Positions 13,751 through 26,567 of a DNA stretch of 64,000 bases are shown piece by piece. The stretch is from Echinococcus granulosus (Eukaryota; Platyhelminthes; Cestoda; Cyclophyllidea; Taeniidae): the NCBI RefSeq assembly GCF_000524195.1, contig NW_020170412.1, positions 48,352-112,351 of the forward strand, given 5' to 3'. The notes under the pieces are model-generated. The model was not told the DNA's origin. It searched no databases and saw nothing but the letters and a program-made list of their open reading frames with translations. Within the stretch, counting starts at the first letter, position 1, and each line of letters begins with the position of its first letter. The translations under genes were made by a program, and so were the position numbers.

Positions 13751-16700
13751 CATCCCCTATCATCTCTCAAGTAGCTGTAAATACCCGTGACCATCAATAT
13801 TCAACCCTCCGCTAAAGACTTTTTGCTTTACTACGACTTTCAATGATGGCGACCTCGTAATAAATTACGACGGATTTTATACCATCGCTTACTGTTTCTT
13901 TTGTACACAGCTGGACTCACTTCCTGTTTCCTGCTTAATTGACTAAGCACTCGTTGCTATGAGAGATGACTTTCAGAGGTCCATTTAGGCTTTTCACAAT
14001 CCTGTGTAGCATGGTGGGTGGATTCGGTCTCAAATGCTTAGCAGCGACGTATGATTTTATGCTTTTACAATTTCCGGTGATGACGCCGTTCTTGGTCACT
14101 CATTGTTATTTTGCCTCACTCATTTGATCCTGTTCTGTCCTTTCGCTTTGAACACTAACAGCTTGTTTTGGGATAAAAGTTCCAGCTCATTTAAATTTAA
14201 ATTAACTGATCCCTTTCCAATGAATACAGCCAAAGTTCATCTTTAATTAAGCATTATATACCATCGTGAATAATGAATGTCGACGGATCAGTGGTAAAGG
14301 CTCACACAGGAAGCTGTGGTTCATTCGGACTAAACTAAATATGCCCTAATGAATGCTAAGGGGAGGTGGCGGTGATCACTGTCATAAAGTGGTTCTATGG
14401 TTCGGGATTTGGAGTAGGCCTAATCATAACAGAGGTGTGAGATTGAGCAGAGGGAAAATCCATTCGGTGACTATTACAATTGAGTGTGGAAAGGAATTGC
14501 ATGGAATAGAAACTTTAATGCGAGCAATAAGTACCGAAATACCATGGTTGACTCTCTGTGGTAAGTACTTAGAGAATAGTAGTTACAATTAAAAGATAAT
14601 CACACGATATACTTATAAATCACAATAAAGTTTAATGCAATCTTAGGTGGCGTGAGGATAGATTGGATCAAACACTTGGTTGTGCGGGCGTTGCAGATCC
14701 CCAAAATATAGACAAATTCAAATCTACGTATTGAAACATCCAATTTTAGCCTTCTTACTTCGTGTTAGGGGGTATCTTCAAACCAAACCCTCCTCCTATT
14801 GCAGAGTAGTGTTGCAGGAATTTATTCATCTGCACCTCCATGTGTAGGGCAAGGGAGATTGTTTACAGCTAACGAGTCCCATATCATGAAGCGAAAAGAG
14901 AAGCAGGCTGCTAGTTGGTTTTACTTTGTAGAAGGTCTCTCAATAGTTAACCGATCACTAAAGGAAACATCTCCCATTAAAAGGCAGGCAGGAGAGAGAA
15001 AACCTGCATGTTCTCCATGCTTGGCACCCGTTTATTTTTATTTCTTATTATTAGTGAGTCTTTTTGCCAGAGTATTCTGCTTTGCATTAGAATAAACTTC
15101 CCCACCTTAGTCTTATTGCAAACATCAACGATTATTAAACACAATAGTTTTTTTGCTTGAACCGTTTGTTCTGTCATGCCTAGGTGGAACGGAGTTTGGG
15201 AGGAAAGGATGTAGAATGAGAGTTCCCAATCTTTAGTGAATCCTAAAATAATCGTTTATTTTAAATGAGATTATGCTTTTTCCATTTTTGTTGCTCTAAT
15301 CCGTTTGTCCTGACAGGGAAATTCAGCGCTGACAATACTAGGTATCACTAACACATTAGCTGTTAAGTTGTTGGCAATAGCATAAGGGCTTCTTTTAGGG
15401 AAAATATTTTTACTGGAGCTTTTGAAAAGGCACAAACCCCTAATTTTAGCTTGTTTTCATTTGTTGCAACATTGACGATGGTTCGGTTGAATTATTTCAA
15501 TATGCTGCACTCTTCCTAAAGGCGACGTAACGCATTTCTTGTGCGTTTCTCAGTCAGACACCCTGTCAACAATGGGAAGCACGCAAAGTTAGGATGCTTT
15601 GCTTCATTATGCGACTGTTGGCTTAGATCAGTATATGGCAAAAGCTGCAGCTGACAATAGCTAGTGTAGCTCTCCAACTCCTCCCTCCAGCCAAAGAAGA
15701 GCAAAATATTAAGGAAAAAGTGCCATATTGCTAACGTACAGAGGAGATTGACAGCTGTATTCATGCTGCAGATGTTTCCCCGTAATTAAATACACTACTA
15801 AACGAAATGTCGAACAAGTGTACCATTTTGAAATAATTTTTTTAGCCTTGTGTCTGACATTGACTTAGTACTAAAAAGGATTTAAAAATTTGTTTACCAA
15901 CCGCTAAACAGATAAATAGGCTTTATAAAACTAGTCGACAAAAATAATTCTTAATGAAGTACGAGATTTGCATATTTAATTTTAAACAAAATTCAACCTG
16001 TAATAATACCATAATATTAAATTACAATAGACTGCGTTGCCGATGACTAGCGGTGTTATCCAGTTTGCATGAAATGGCGCAACAAATCTTTTTTTTTCTC
16101 GAATGCAAAAATCACTATTAAATCTTGCTTAGTCTTCGACTCGTGACAATATTTCACCGACAGCAGGGTTTCAGTGAGGCCTTGAATAGAAAATGCTTTA
16201 TAAATTTTAGCATATCTCCCTTTCACCTCTAAATTTTAACTATAATGACTGGCAGACTGATTGGATGGGGATATCTTTGATTGGATAAGTGTTATCAGAG
16301 TGTACAGAGGATTGAATGCATGGAGTTCGGGGCAGGTTCCTTCCCTAAAGGGCAAAAAATCTGTACATTTTGACCGCTTCAGACCAAAAGAGTACTTTAA
16401 AAATCATATATTACAACATATAAAGTGGAAGCTGGTACGTTTTCCACTCCAGGTGGCTTAGTGAGACTACACATTATTTCATGTCATAAGCTTATTAATT
16501 TCAGTTCTAATCCAACTTTCGGAATTGTCCAGAATTCAAGGCGCATGCACATTCGCCAATTTAAAGGCAATTCGCCAGCAAGACACAACTTAGTTTCCTT
16601 TTCTTATTAATACACACATCATTAAATTTACATGCATTGTTTTAACAATATTGGAACTATTACAAGTGGTAAAACATTGCAAACACCAACAATTGAATGG

Positions 16701-19700
16701 TGAAGAGTCGAAATTACTCTGCTGAGAAATCATTTGCATTTATCAACAAACATATTTTGAATGGACCATTCTCACCTCGCATCGGAAAGGTAACATAATG
16801 AGAATATACTGGGTCAAACTATGTCCTTGTAAGATCTTAGTTGATCTATGAGCCTTTCGTCATTCTCCACATAATTGTTCCTTGTGCATAGTCCAAAATG
16901 AACGGTGTCCACAGAATTACGCAAACAATGGCCGAACTCGACTGTTCACATTGTCATTTGCTTTAGTCGATGCCAGTCCCGTTGGGTAAAAGGTCTCGTG
17001 TTTACTCACTCTCCTGCAAATTTTCCGCTTCATTCCAATTCGTGTGTGGTTGAAGAGGCAGCACATCACAGGAATACACACTGCAAGTTGAATATATTTA
17101 TGGTAATTTATTCTGTTTCCTACCCACGTTGTGGGCTTGAGGCGATGATACTAAGCCGGTGTCGCTGAATTAAAAATCTTACATGTAACAGCCCATATAA
17201 ATCTTTCTCTTGACACGCATGTTTAATGTCTTCCAAACGTTAAAAATCGAGATGAGGGGCTAAATGTGGTTGCAATGCTCTTTATACTTTTGTGGTGCAC
17301 TTCCGATACTATCCTTTCCCACTGAATCTCTAAAGCATTTTCAGAAACGTATCTATTTAGCGATCAAAACCTCATTCCATTAAACTATGCATTATTCTTT
17401 TTTCCTAATCAGGATATTTTGAATAATCGAATAATGGTCCAGCACGGCTTGATGGTTTTCGGTGTATACCCTTATTGTTCTTTGCCTATAAATATCACAC
17501 GGTCCATCGCTAACTCCTTATCAGGACTTTGACACATCCTCTCACTAAGTGCTCATCTTATTACCTAGAGGTGCTCACTACGACGTTCACTACTAGAATC
17601 TGGCTCGGAAAAGAATTGACCAAAACACCCATTTCCTAATCTTTTATCAGTTTTTTGGATGTGACACCGACAATTGCTTTAGCAAAGTAAAGGGCTCCAC
17701 TGGCACTTCTCGAATTTCCTAAGATATGGCTCATTTGTAATATGACCTTATGCAATCAGTTAAAATGATATGATGAAACAGTCATGTCCCAAATATGCTG
17801 CAATGACAAAGTGACCGCAGATGTGCTCATTTTTGTTGATATTTCGTTTACAAACCTCAGTCCTATATTGGACGCAACATCGGATTTGAAAGAAGTGCTC
17901 CTACAAGTCAGAAAAAGATGAATCCTTACGATGGCCACTAGAGAGGAAGAGCAGTGAACTGTGAGAGTATTTTGTTCCACCTTTTTTGCCAATTTAATAG
18001 GCGAACAGAAAGTAGCAGGTGTTAAAGCAATGCAATTCTTGGATATATCCAATTTACCTTATATACGCCTTTCTTTGGTCTTGTCTAATAGGCCCTCTAA
18101 GGTAGAGAAAAATCTAAAGTGCCTCTTTGTTCATTCCTAAGGCATAGTGTCATTTTGAGTACTTGAGAGAGGACAGCTAGCAGAAAAGAATCTTTAAAGT
18201 CGAAGATATTGTGCATGAAGGGAATATTTATTGAAAACGAAAGAAATGAGTCCTTCAGAGGTAGTAGTTTTATTACATAACACCAGTTTTTAATTTTCGC
18301 CGTACTTTATTGTTCTTTTTTGTTCACCTCTAATGGCTTTTACTGGTTCTCTTTAGCTCACCATTTTATGTAAACCAATGTGACTCTCAAAAGTTGATCA
18401 ATGCTTGGACGACACGGCGTTGCATTTGAAAATGCCACCTGAGGTGACTGCCCTTTCCTTTTGCAACTCCCTTGGGCAATTTTTTCGATTGGGTTGTAGT
18501 AAGTACTACCAATCTAAGCGAATAACAGCTTTCCTCTTTCTCATATTCTATGAATCAATTCGTGCTCTTCATGTAGCGTGTCTTGTTAGCTAGTTTTATT
18601 GCCTCTCTAAAGCTGGCACGAAATTTAGTTTGAGTCAAGGCGTGGTGAGATGAGAGATTTCTTCATACGGCTATTCATTCGCCAGATTAAAGCTGCTTTA
18701 TCAAACCCTTTCTGCGGAATGAAGTAAATAATATGCGCTTGTGTTTGGAATTTTTCTAGGCAACAATAAAAAGGCAAATTGCAGAGAATCATGCTAACAG
18801 AAAGTGGGGCAAACTGTTATTAATTTAATGTGAGAATAGTTGACAAGTTCATAAAACATAAGCAATCACTTAAGCTCATGCACCAACATTAACTGTCCTT
18901 CAAATCGTCATCAAGAAAGAATAAAACTTTTAATTAAATTTGATCATTCCTGAAAATAAACTCACCTGTGCAAGTTAAATGCAACACTTTTAAAGCGTGC
19001 AAATGAGATGCTGGTCAGTAGTGCGCGATGAAATGCCATTGCATGGCTCCTAACCCTATTTGGCTACCACGTCGGCATCTACGATTCGATTTTGAAAGCT
19101 CCGTAACAGTACTACTAAGCGCCAAGTAGCACAATGTAAAAGATGAATTCAAATAAGGAATACTGTTTGATGTCGCCTTTGCAATGTAACAAAACTAGGC
19201 AGGCATTTTTCTTTTTCACTTTCTCCTTTTTTATGCTGCAGAGCATCAAATCTCCTGCACAATTATTTTTGCTTTTAACCCGATGCCGGCATACGTGATA
19301 TCTGTTACAAATGCAATGCAGTTAGTTTTCGACTCAGAAAATCCACACTTCACAAAACTAGTTCAGCTTTCCCAAAATGTATATGGTAAGGTATGCGTTT
19401 GGAGAGAGTTTTACCTAGTGAAAGTGGGAGGACCTCGTCAATTTTATGTCAGCGAATGGCCATCCTGCAGTGTTAACAGTGTGAGATCGCTCTCGCATCC
19501 GTAACTTGAGATGGATCTCTTTCCCTAGTCAAGGCCCTTCATGTGTGGATATTATGGATACAGGTTAAATGTGATTATAGCACTGCTCTGATACTTACAT
19601 GAAGGTGTCATTGGGATGAATGGGGCTTTAGCAACTTGGCAAATTTCAGAGAAAAGTGGAAGGGGACGAATTTCCAAGAATCTAAAGAAATGAGAAACAG

Positions 19701-20306
19701 AACAAAGATAAAGTGGGTTGTGCCGCCCCTTGTTTTGCCCCTTTATTGTTTATTCCAGTCTACCACTTTAGTGTTTTAAGGCATATTGTATTCAAATCAA
19801 AACGGTGATTGATTGAGAAGGAAGTCCTTTGCTGAGAGGGGGATGTATGATATGGTTCTCTCAGTCCACTTCTATATTACCTACGAAGGCTATTATGGCC
19901 TTTGCGGTCAATTCTAAGTGTCTTTAAAAGGAAAAAAGTTGACTAAATTATTTTGTTTAAGTGCTTTCTTTTCAGAGCCATCAATTCCAACAGGAAGAAA
20001 GGTAGCAACCTAACATTCAAAAGCCACCTCAATAGACTTTTGTCACCTCTCTCGCCTGTAATGGTCACTATGTTAATTTAAGTTGGCTCCAAAAGGCCCT
20101 AGATATAAGTCATTGGCTTTAAGGTGAGCAGAGCCGTAGGTATAACCTAAAAGAAAGGTATATTCCTTCGATTTTCAATGTGAAAACTTCTTTCACCAGC
20201 TTTATCTCAGGGATGCCTCAACGGTTGCATTAGATAGATGAGTTTTTTAATTAAGAAATTTTGAAGAAATTCCAAAGAAGCCATTGTATTGGGTTTTTCA
20301 TCCATT
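13751..20306. other. AT-rich intergenic spacer
   Basis: No conserved coding exon, RNA gene or clear repeat was recognised. Open frames here are short and lack domain character; the longest, at 14799-15095 (+) and 17756-18052 (-), read as chance. The first few hundred bases probably include the 3' untranslated region of the RING-RRM gene, with an AATAAA near 13859. Confidence 0.5.
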
Positions 20307-20310
20307 CTTT

Positions 20311-20507
20311 TGTAATACGATAGTGGTTCATCCCTCGGTACTAGTGAGGCGCCACTTTTTGTACTTTGAATCAGCCCCCTTGTACCTCGTTGGATGGGCT
20401 GGCCTTTTGGACCATGCCAATAGCCCAAACACCTTCTCCGTGCTGAATATATATTCTGCCCGAGTATTTTGTCTTCTTTCGTCTTCAGGGCGTCTCGGGA
20501 CGCTACA
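20311..20507 (+). repeat. Left LTR of the TRIM element
   Basis: This 197-bp repeat starts TGTAATACGA and ends ACGCTACA. A TATA-like AATATATATTC lies about 50 bp before its 3' end, where a U3/R promoter would be expected. It differs from the right LTR mainly by transitions. Confidence 0.92.
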
Positions 20508-20508
20508 T

Positions 20509-20520
20509 TGGTGGCAGCGG
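20509..20520 (+). promoter_or_regulatory. Primer-binding site, tRNA-Leu type
   Basis: TGGTGGCAGCGG begins one base after the left LTR. It is complementary to the CCA-tailed 3' end of a tRNA ending in CCGCTGCCA, which matches metazoan tRNA-Leu (AAG) as I recall it. Reverse transcription of the element would start here. Confidence 0.8.
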
Positions 20521-21063
20521 AAAGTGAACTCGATCTTGAAAGACGTGTATCCTGATTTTCACTGCTGCTTGATAAAACTTAGTGAAGCGGATGAAGTACA
20601 TATGCTACGGATGGGAGAATGGTGATGACCCCTAATAGAAGGATTGAGGTTGACGTCTACCTTAAGCATCTATCCTAGTCCCGTGTTCTGCATCAAAGCT
20701 ATTAACAACTGAGGCGACACTAGTCGTGAACCATCTGGAAGTTTCGTTACAGACTTTCCCTACCACCCCTCATGGACCTGTATCAAATCCCGTCCTTCCT
20801 TGCACAAATCCACTTTTAGGCCAGTGTTCTTACATCCATCTACGGATACGCATGATGGCCGGTGCAATTCCCCGTCCTGGATCAAGTTCCTAAACCACAC
20901 GCAACTCCGGATCCAGTAAAGCTGCCAAGAGGGATCAGTAACATTGAGGTCAAGTATCTCCTCATTTGCATGCTAATTTGGTGACTGGCACGATCGGATC
21001 GTGGGTGTTTACAACACCGACTACGTTGTAATGGCTGACGTGGGAGCGCCAGGGACGACGCTC

Positions 21064-21078
21064 AAAAGAGGAGGGAGG
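21064..21078 (+). promoter_or_regulatory. Polypurine tract of the TRIM element
   Basis: AAAAGAGGAGGGAGG is a 15-base all-purine run ending three bases before the right LTR. This is the position where plus-strand DNA synthesis of an LTR element is primed. Confidence 0.8.
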
Positions 21079-21081
21079 CTA

Positions 21082-21278
21082 TGTAATACGATAGTGGTTT
21101 ATCCCTCGGTACTGGTGAGGCGCCACTTTTTGTACTTTGAATCAGCCCCCTTGTACCTCGTTGGGTGGGCTGGCCTTTTGGGTCATGCCAATGGCCCAGG
21201 CACCTTCTCCGTGCTGAATATATATTCTGCTATAGTATTTTGTCTTCTTTCGTCTTCAGGGAGTCTCGGGACGCTACA
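21082..21278 (+). repeat. Right LTR of the TRIM element
   Basis: This is the 197-bp partner of the left LTR, with identical termini. It is followed directly by the CTTT target-site duplication. Confidence 0.92.
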
Positions 21279-21282
21279 CTTT

Positions 21283-24200
21283 GATTTGTCATTGGTCGGT
21301 TAACTGGTTATTTATTCCACATTAGCAGCTAGCCCAATTGTGTTTGATGGTCAGGTAAAAATTCCGCCTAAGCTTACTTATTCAGACTTGGAAGTTAAGC
21401 ATTGAGACAAATATCTTAAAAATCATATCCGCTAACTACTTTTCTTGTTAGATCTCCTATCGAAATCCAATCTCTCGTCTGCTTCAGTTGAATGGTTATT
21501 TAATGCACCTTTACCCGCCCTTGTTCGGCTCTTGTATTTCAATTCTAACACCATTTTTTATTTATGATAATAGCATATGCACTGTCAGCATCCGCACAGA
21601 AGGAAAAAAATCAAGATTCTCCTGCTTTCTCATCACTTGCCTCATTGAAATACTTCACGTTAATTAACTTAGATTACAACCTCTACTTAAAAAATCATCC
21701 CAATTAACATATTTGAGAAGTATTTGCTACTTGCGATTTTTGTTAAAGACTACTGTAAAATTATCTTTTCTTCTATATTAACAATGATTTAGGCAAATTA
21801 TAGGAAATGAACGTAATCACTGGGACACTTTTCCTTTCTTCATTTCTTGAATAAAGTAAAAATACTTTGTGAATAAAATCGTAGGACCAATGTTATTCAA
21901 ACTGCCGACACTGTGACAAAACGTCGGCTACAATTACATATGTAAAAAATTCAACCGGCTCAGTAACACCGAATAAAAGAAGGCCTGAATAATTGAAGAT
22001 CTATGAACAAAACAGGGAAGGGTGATTTGATGCGACACATGTACCCCTGAGAGAAGAGCACTTTTATTTTCCAACTCGTTTGGCGATTACACAAAGTAGG
22101 AAACCTTGCACCCTTGAGTTTCCCCTGGCCTCTTTTATTTCTCTTTTCAACTCCTTTCTTGTTTTACTGTCATTCTCGTATCGTATAACACGCTAAAATG
22201 TTATAAAAAAGCGATCCCCTTTGATGGGGCTCAGAGTGATGCTGAGGTCGAGGGTGGACTGCTCCGATTTGATTTCCTCCCTTGAATTCAGACCAAAGAC
22301 AAATTGGAATTCTTTGACAAATCCCAAACACACTCATTTCCTGGTACAACCTGATACGCTACTGAGCAGTGTAGCCGTAGTTAGAGCTTTAAACAAGTGT
22401 AGCGTACCTCCGGTCTTTGAGGAGATTTGCCGGAGCAATTTAACTTCGAGTCGATGGGGCAGCAAGTTGTTACACTGTATGTGAGCATCAAGTCCTTGTG
22501 ACATTGACAGTGCAGCAAAGGAATGCGCTAGGGAGAATTAATTTTATGCGAAAAATGCTACTACTAATGGATTACTGGGATGGTATACAAGCCACCATAT
22601 TTATCTCCGTATATTTACTGTTTTCCTATGCCTTGTTTTAAAGGTGTGTTAAAAATAAACTGATGTGCATTTAGAAGCCTTGACAACAATCATTCTAAGC
22701 TTTGACTATGCATCATTGTCGTGTTCATTTATAAAGTCCAAAGTTTTTAATCCAACGCCGCTGATAAGATATGCATCAATCTCATTGCCGTCTTTATCCT
22801 TCCAATTTTCCCAAAATCCCAAATTTTTGAAAATAAAAAGGAACGCCTACCTGAGTCGAAAGCGCTTCCTCATTGCTAACAAGAAGGCTTCACTCTGAGC
22901 AATCAGAAGCTAGATTTGTCGGTAGGGTTTGGTCATCAACAAAACTGCGGAGGCCTTGTTTCATCCCAAAGAAATAATGTAGGGTACCAAGCTCTGGAAT
23001 GAGAGATCGGCAATGCGTAGACTTTACGTGTTTTTGTAATATCCTTGTGTTACGCAAGAGTGGCTAGCCGGTCATTTCTATTAAACCTACTCGTTTTAAC
23101 TTTACGTAGCTAGAAGTCCCACCCTATATGGAAAATTTATGGAATATCCAACAAGTAGGCCTATAATACCCAGAACTATAAAAAATTATTTATTGTAGAT
23201 GCAAAGATCAGTGGTAGGGAGAACTAACTACAGAGGCGCAGTAGGAAGTCGAAAATAAGGTACTAAAATTCACCATCCAACTCTTATGCGTAAGTGGGTC
23301 CCAAATGCGCTGGCATCCACACAAACCCAGAGTCTTTTATCCAAGCTGCCTAGGTTTGTAATTTCAACAGTTGTGCTCTTTTGAGAACATTAAACTAATT
23401 CAAAACCGGGGTCTGACAGGTCGACACAAACCCTTTAAGCCTGGGAAACAGCGTTTCGAGAGGTGAGTACCAGAGTGATCCTGGAGTCTAGTGATACACA
23501 TTGACCGAGAGCTTTTCGGTAGGCCACAGGTCAATGAGAACCTGAAGCACCTCCCGTAATTGTAGGGATGACCACAACCTGACCTCCTTATTTGTACAAC
23601 TCGTAGGCAATCGCTTATATTCCTTTAGAGTTAGTAAATAACTGTTTGCTCACAATAACACCAGATGGAAAGGAAAAAATCGACGCAGCAAAGTGTATAG
23701 ACAGAGGTGCTGGTTGCAGCAACTCGGTCATTTATTTGTGCATGAAACCAAAACATTGGACATCAGAGAAGTTAACTTTTAACGTAAGGGCGTCGTCATC
23801 CTCACATTGAGCCCGTGATATCGGAATATGAAAAAACAGGTGGGTGCAGATATACAAACAGAGCTTCATTTGGTTCTTCGTGTGCTCTCTCCGCTGACAT
23901 AGGTAAGAAGATTCTTGTGCTATTGCTTCAGTGCCCAAAGACCAGAAGCCTTTGGATATTTAGTGCTGGTTGACTGCACGATGAAGATGGAAGAGTTGAG
24001 AAAGTCGTCATATTCTCTACTAGTCTGGGTTTCTTCTTACAAGAGATTTAGGGTCCCTTTTATATTAGAGTTCCATGTGCACATTTGTGAGTCCCACCTT
24101 TGTTGTTCACAAGAACTGGGATCAAGCAGTTAGGCTAACACTGAAGTGATAGTAATATGTGATGATCGAGGAACTGTCAATGCGTTTTGACGTTGACAAC

Positions 24201-25210
24201 AGCTAAGGTACCAAACGATGTACAAAGTAGACACTTGCCCCTGTCCACAGCCAGTACACGTGAAGGAGCGAGTACAACTCTCCCAATTTCCAGTCTGTCT
24301 ATTTCCTTCCACTTGCTTTTCATTCTCAATAAACGGTGCCTCTGCTGTCTTGGGGCTCAAAGCGAGATTGATGACACCTTATCCCTATTAAACAAACGAT
24401 TTTCAACTTATCAAGGTGTTAAAAATAAACTTGCTACTAAAAACCTTTACTGTGCTCAAGCTTCTGCCCTTTTAAGGCCTCAATCACGTATTCAGTAACA
24501 CTAGGTGGTCAGTAGCATGGCCTCGATACTAAGGTCAGCATTTTTCGACGCATATGGTTAAGCAAAGGACGTATGAAGAGGGCGTACATACCTGTCTAGT
24601 GGAGACTACTTAAATCACTCGATCACTTCAGTGGCCCAGTATGTACATTTGTGCAATTTTAGGTTCTCTAGCTGTGGTAGGCTCAGATCAGGCTAACCGT
24701 CCTATTAAGGTGACGACCATTTAGCCAATCGCACCGAGAATTTAGTATTCGTGTAATTCCAATCACCTTCTTCTTAAATCTGAATAACTTTTATCTAAAT
24801 TCCTTACTTCACTTCGTTGATGCTGAGGCTTCTATTACAATCGACGAATGAGGTGAGGACGCCAGAGCACAGCTGGAAAACTGGAGCGCTGGGCCGCTAG
24901 GTACCTTGCCTGCTGCCATTGATGACACACGAAAAGAAAACCTCTAGCAGCAATTTTAACAGTCACCACGATTTCCTATCATTTCAATGTCCTAATCCAC
25001 TTGCCCAATCCTTGCGCAATCATTTTCATTCATTTCTTCGGTTTTACTCTGCGAGCTTCGAAGGATTGAATGGATGGCCAATAAGTAGGCTTACAGTGCT
25101 GAAGACTCGTGAAATTTAGTTATTTTGTTTTTGGCTATCCAACTGTAACAGTGTACATTAAAAGCACTTTTTAGTCCGAGTAGATGTTCAACCCATTTGA
25201 TAAACGATGA
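21283..25210. other. AT-rich spacer without recognised genes
   Basis: No conserved exon was recognised up to the assembly gap. Open frames at 22221-22484 (+), 22665-22898 (+) and 24187-24498 (+) lack domain character and have no phase-compatible partners. The block at about 23400-23600 is GC-richer than its surroundings but was not identified. Confidence 0.5.
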
Positions 25211-25310
25211 NNNNNNNNNNNNNNNNNNNNNNNNNNNNNNNNNNNNNNNNNNNNNNNNNNNNNNNNNNNNNNNNNNNNNNNNNNNNNNNNNNNNNNNNNN
25301 NNNNNNNNNN
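25211..25310. other. Assembly gap (100 N)
   Basis: Exactly 100 unknown bases, the usual placeholder for a scaffold gap of unknown true length. Open frames that cross it are artefacts. Confidence 0.99.
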
Positions 25311-26567
25311 TGCGGCTCAAGATGCATCATTTGGACGTTTTGTTCTCTCGTTCTCTTATTTCCACTACTTAAGTGCTACATTTAAATGTTCATACAAGCG
25401 ATGCGAAAGAGGTATTCAGGCAAAGATGGACACTAGCTACGTAAGGGCTGTTTACCCAGCTAATGGCAATAAAATGTAATCTATTTCCGTTTTGGATGTT
25501 TTACTGACGCCTCACGTGCGTGCTTTTACTATACTGAATAGGTTGCTATAATGTGATAACAAGTAGGATGAACCTGTTGGGATGGAGATACCACCACGGA
25601 ACGCGCACAGTTGAAACGTACGCGAAGTCTCTTTAGAAGATTATGCAGTAAAATGACAACAGAGGAGATGGGAAAGCGAGTTTTGTAGTAATTATGGCGA
25701 TTGCACATAGCTCCATTGTACGCACCTTTCAATTCGAAGGACGGTGTAATCACAACTTGCGAATTTGAACCTAGAAAGTAGCCACCACTTTTACTGAGTC
25801 TGTAAAGTCAAAAGAGATTGAGTTTAAAGGAGTGAGAACCACATTTAATCATCTGAATGTGTAGACAATTCCTGGAAAGCTTAAACACAGGAAGGCCCGT
25901 AAGTAGAGCATTTAGAATATACACTGCGTTCCATCAATTACATCCGCCCTTCCACGAGCATAAATTTTGACCTACCTACTTTGTTGGAAAATTCGACCTT
26001 AAGAATAATCCGTTCGCTGGAATTAATAACCCCCCACTCCAGGCTAGCACTGACATATTTTCTTCCCAATTTTAAAAATATCGCAATTGTGACGAGGGAC
26101 GGCCGATTCCTCTCCTGAGGTCACCAGCACCATCAACGACCCACCGCCAACCAATCAAAATGGTGAGCTCGGTGACAACGTAGCCCTATGCATTACCACC
26201 TCACCCAATTATGCAGGATCTCACATTTACCCTCGTCCCGTATTCATCTCACTTTCATTTCGTGTAACAACACATCCACATAGGAGAACGGGAATCACTC
26301 TGGATCACTATAAGCAACTGCATAACCACTACAATGCGTTGCGATTTCACACATTGCACTTAAGCATGAGACAGTAACCAAGACCAAACCTGGGTACTAT
26401 CTGCTTGGAATTCCTCACCCTTATCGTAATCTGAACCAGCAGTCCGCATTATAACTGAGGCACTCCAAATGAAAGGGAATCATGGACTCTGTCAACTGAT
26501 GGAACTCCGTGACCTACACAAGAACCAAAGCACCTTTGGAAAGGAGGGTTGATATTGTAATGGGAGT
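25311..26567. other. Spacer 3' of ATPAF2
   Basis: This stretch probably includes the 3' untranslated region of the minus-strand ATPAF2 gene. A plus-strand frame at about 26096-26374 stays open for roughly 92 codons without an internal start codon, but I do not recognise its product. Nothing else was found. Confidence 0.45.

Larger units (their letters stand above)
20311..21278 (+). mobile_element. Complete TRIM-like non-autonomous LTR retrotransposon
   Basis: Two direct 197-bp repeats (20311-20507 and 21082-21278) both begin TGTAATACGATAGTGG and end GGGACGCTACA, the TG...CA ends typical of LTRs. I count roughly 12 mismatches, so about 94% identity. One base after the left LTR is a primer-binding site (20509-20520). 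A polypurine tract (21064-21078) lies just before the right LTR. The host sequence CTTT is duplicated at 20307-20310 and 21279-21282. The internal region is only 574 bp and has no gag or pol, which defines a terminal-repeat retrotransposon in miniature that must be mobilised by a partner element. TRIMs are established in taeniid tapeworms. Whether this is the same family cannot be decided here. The LTR divergence implies a non-recent insertion. Confidence 0.93.
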
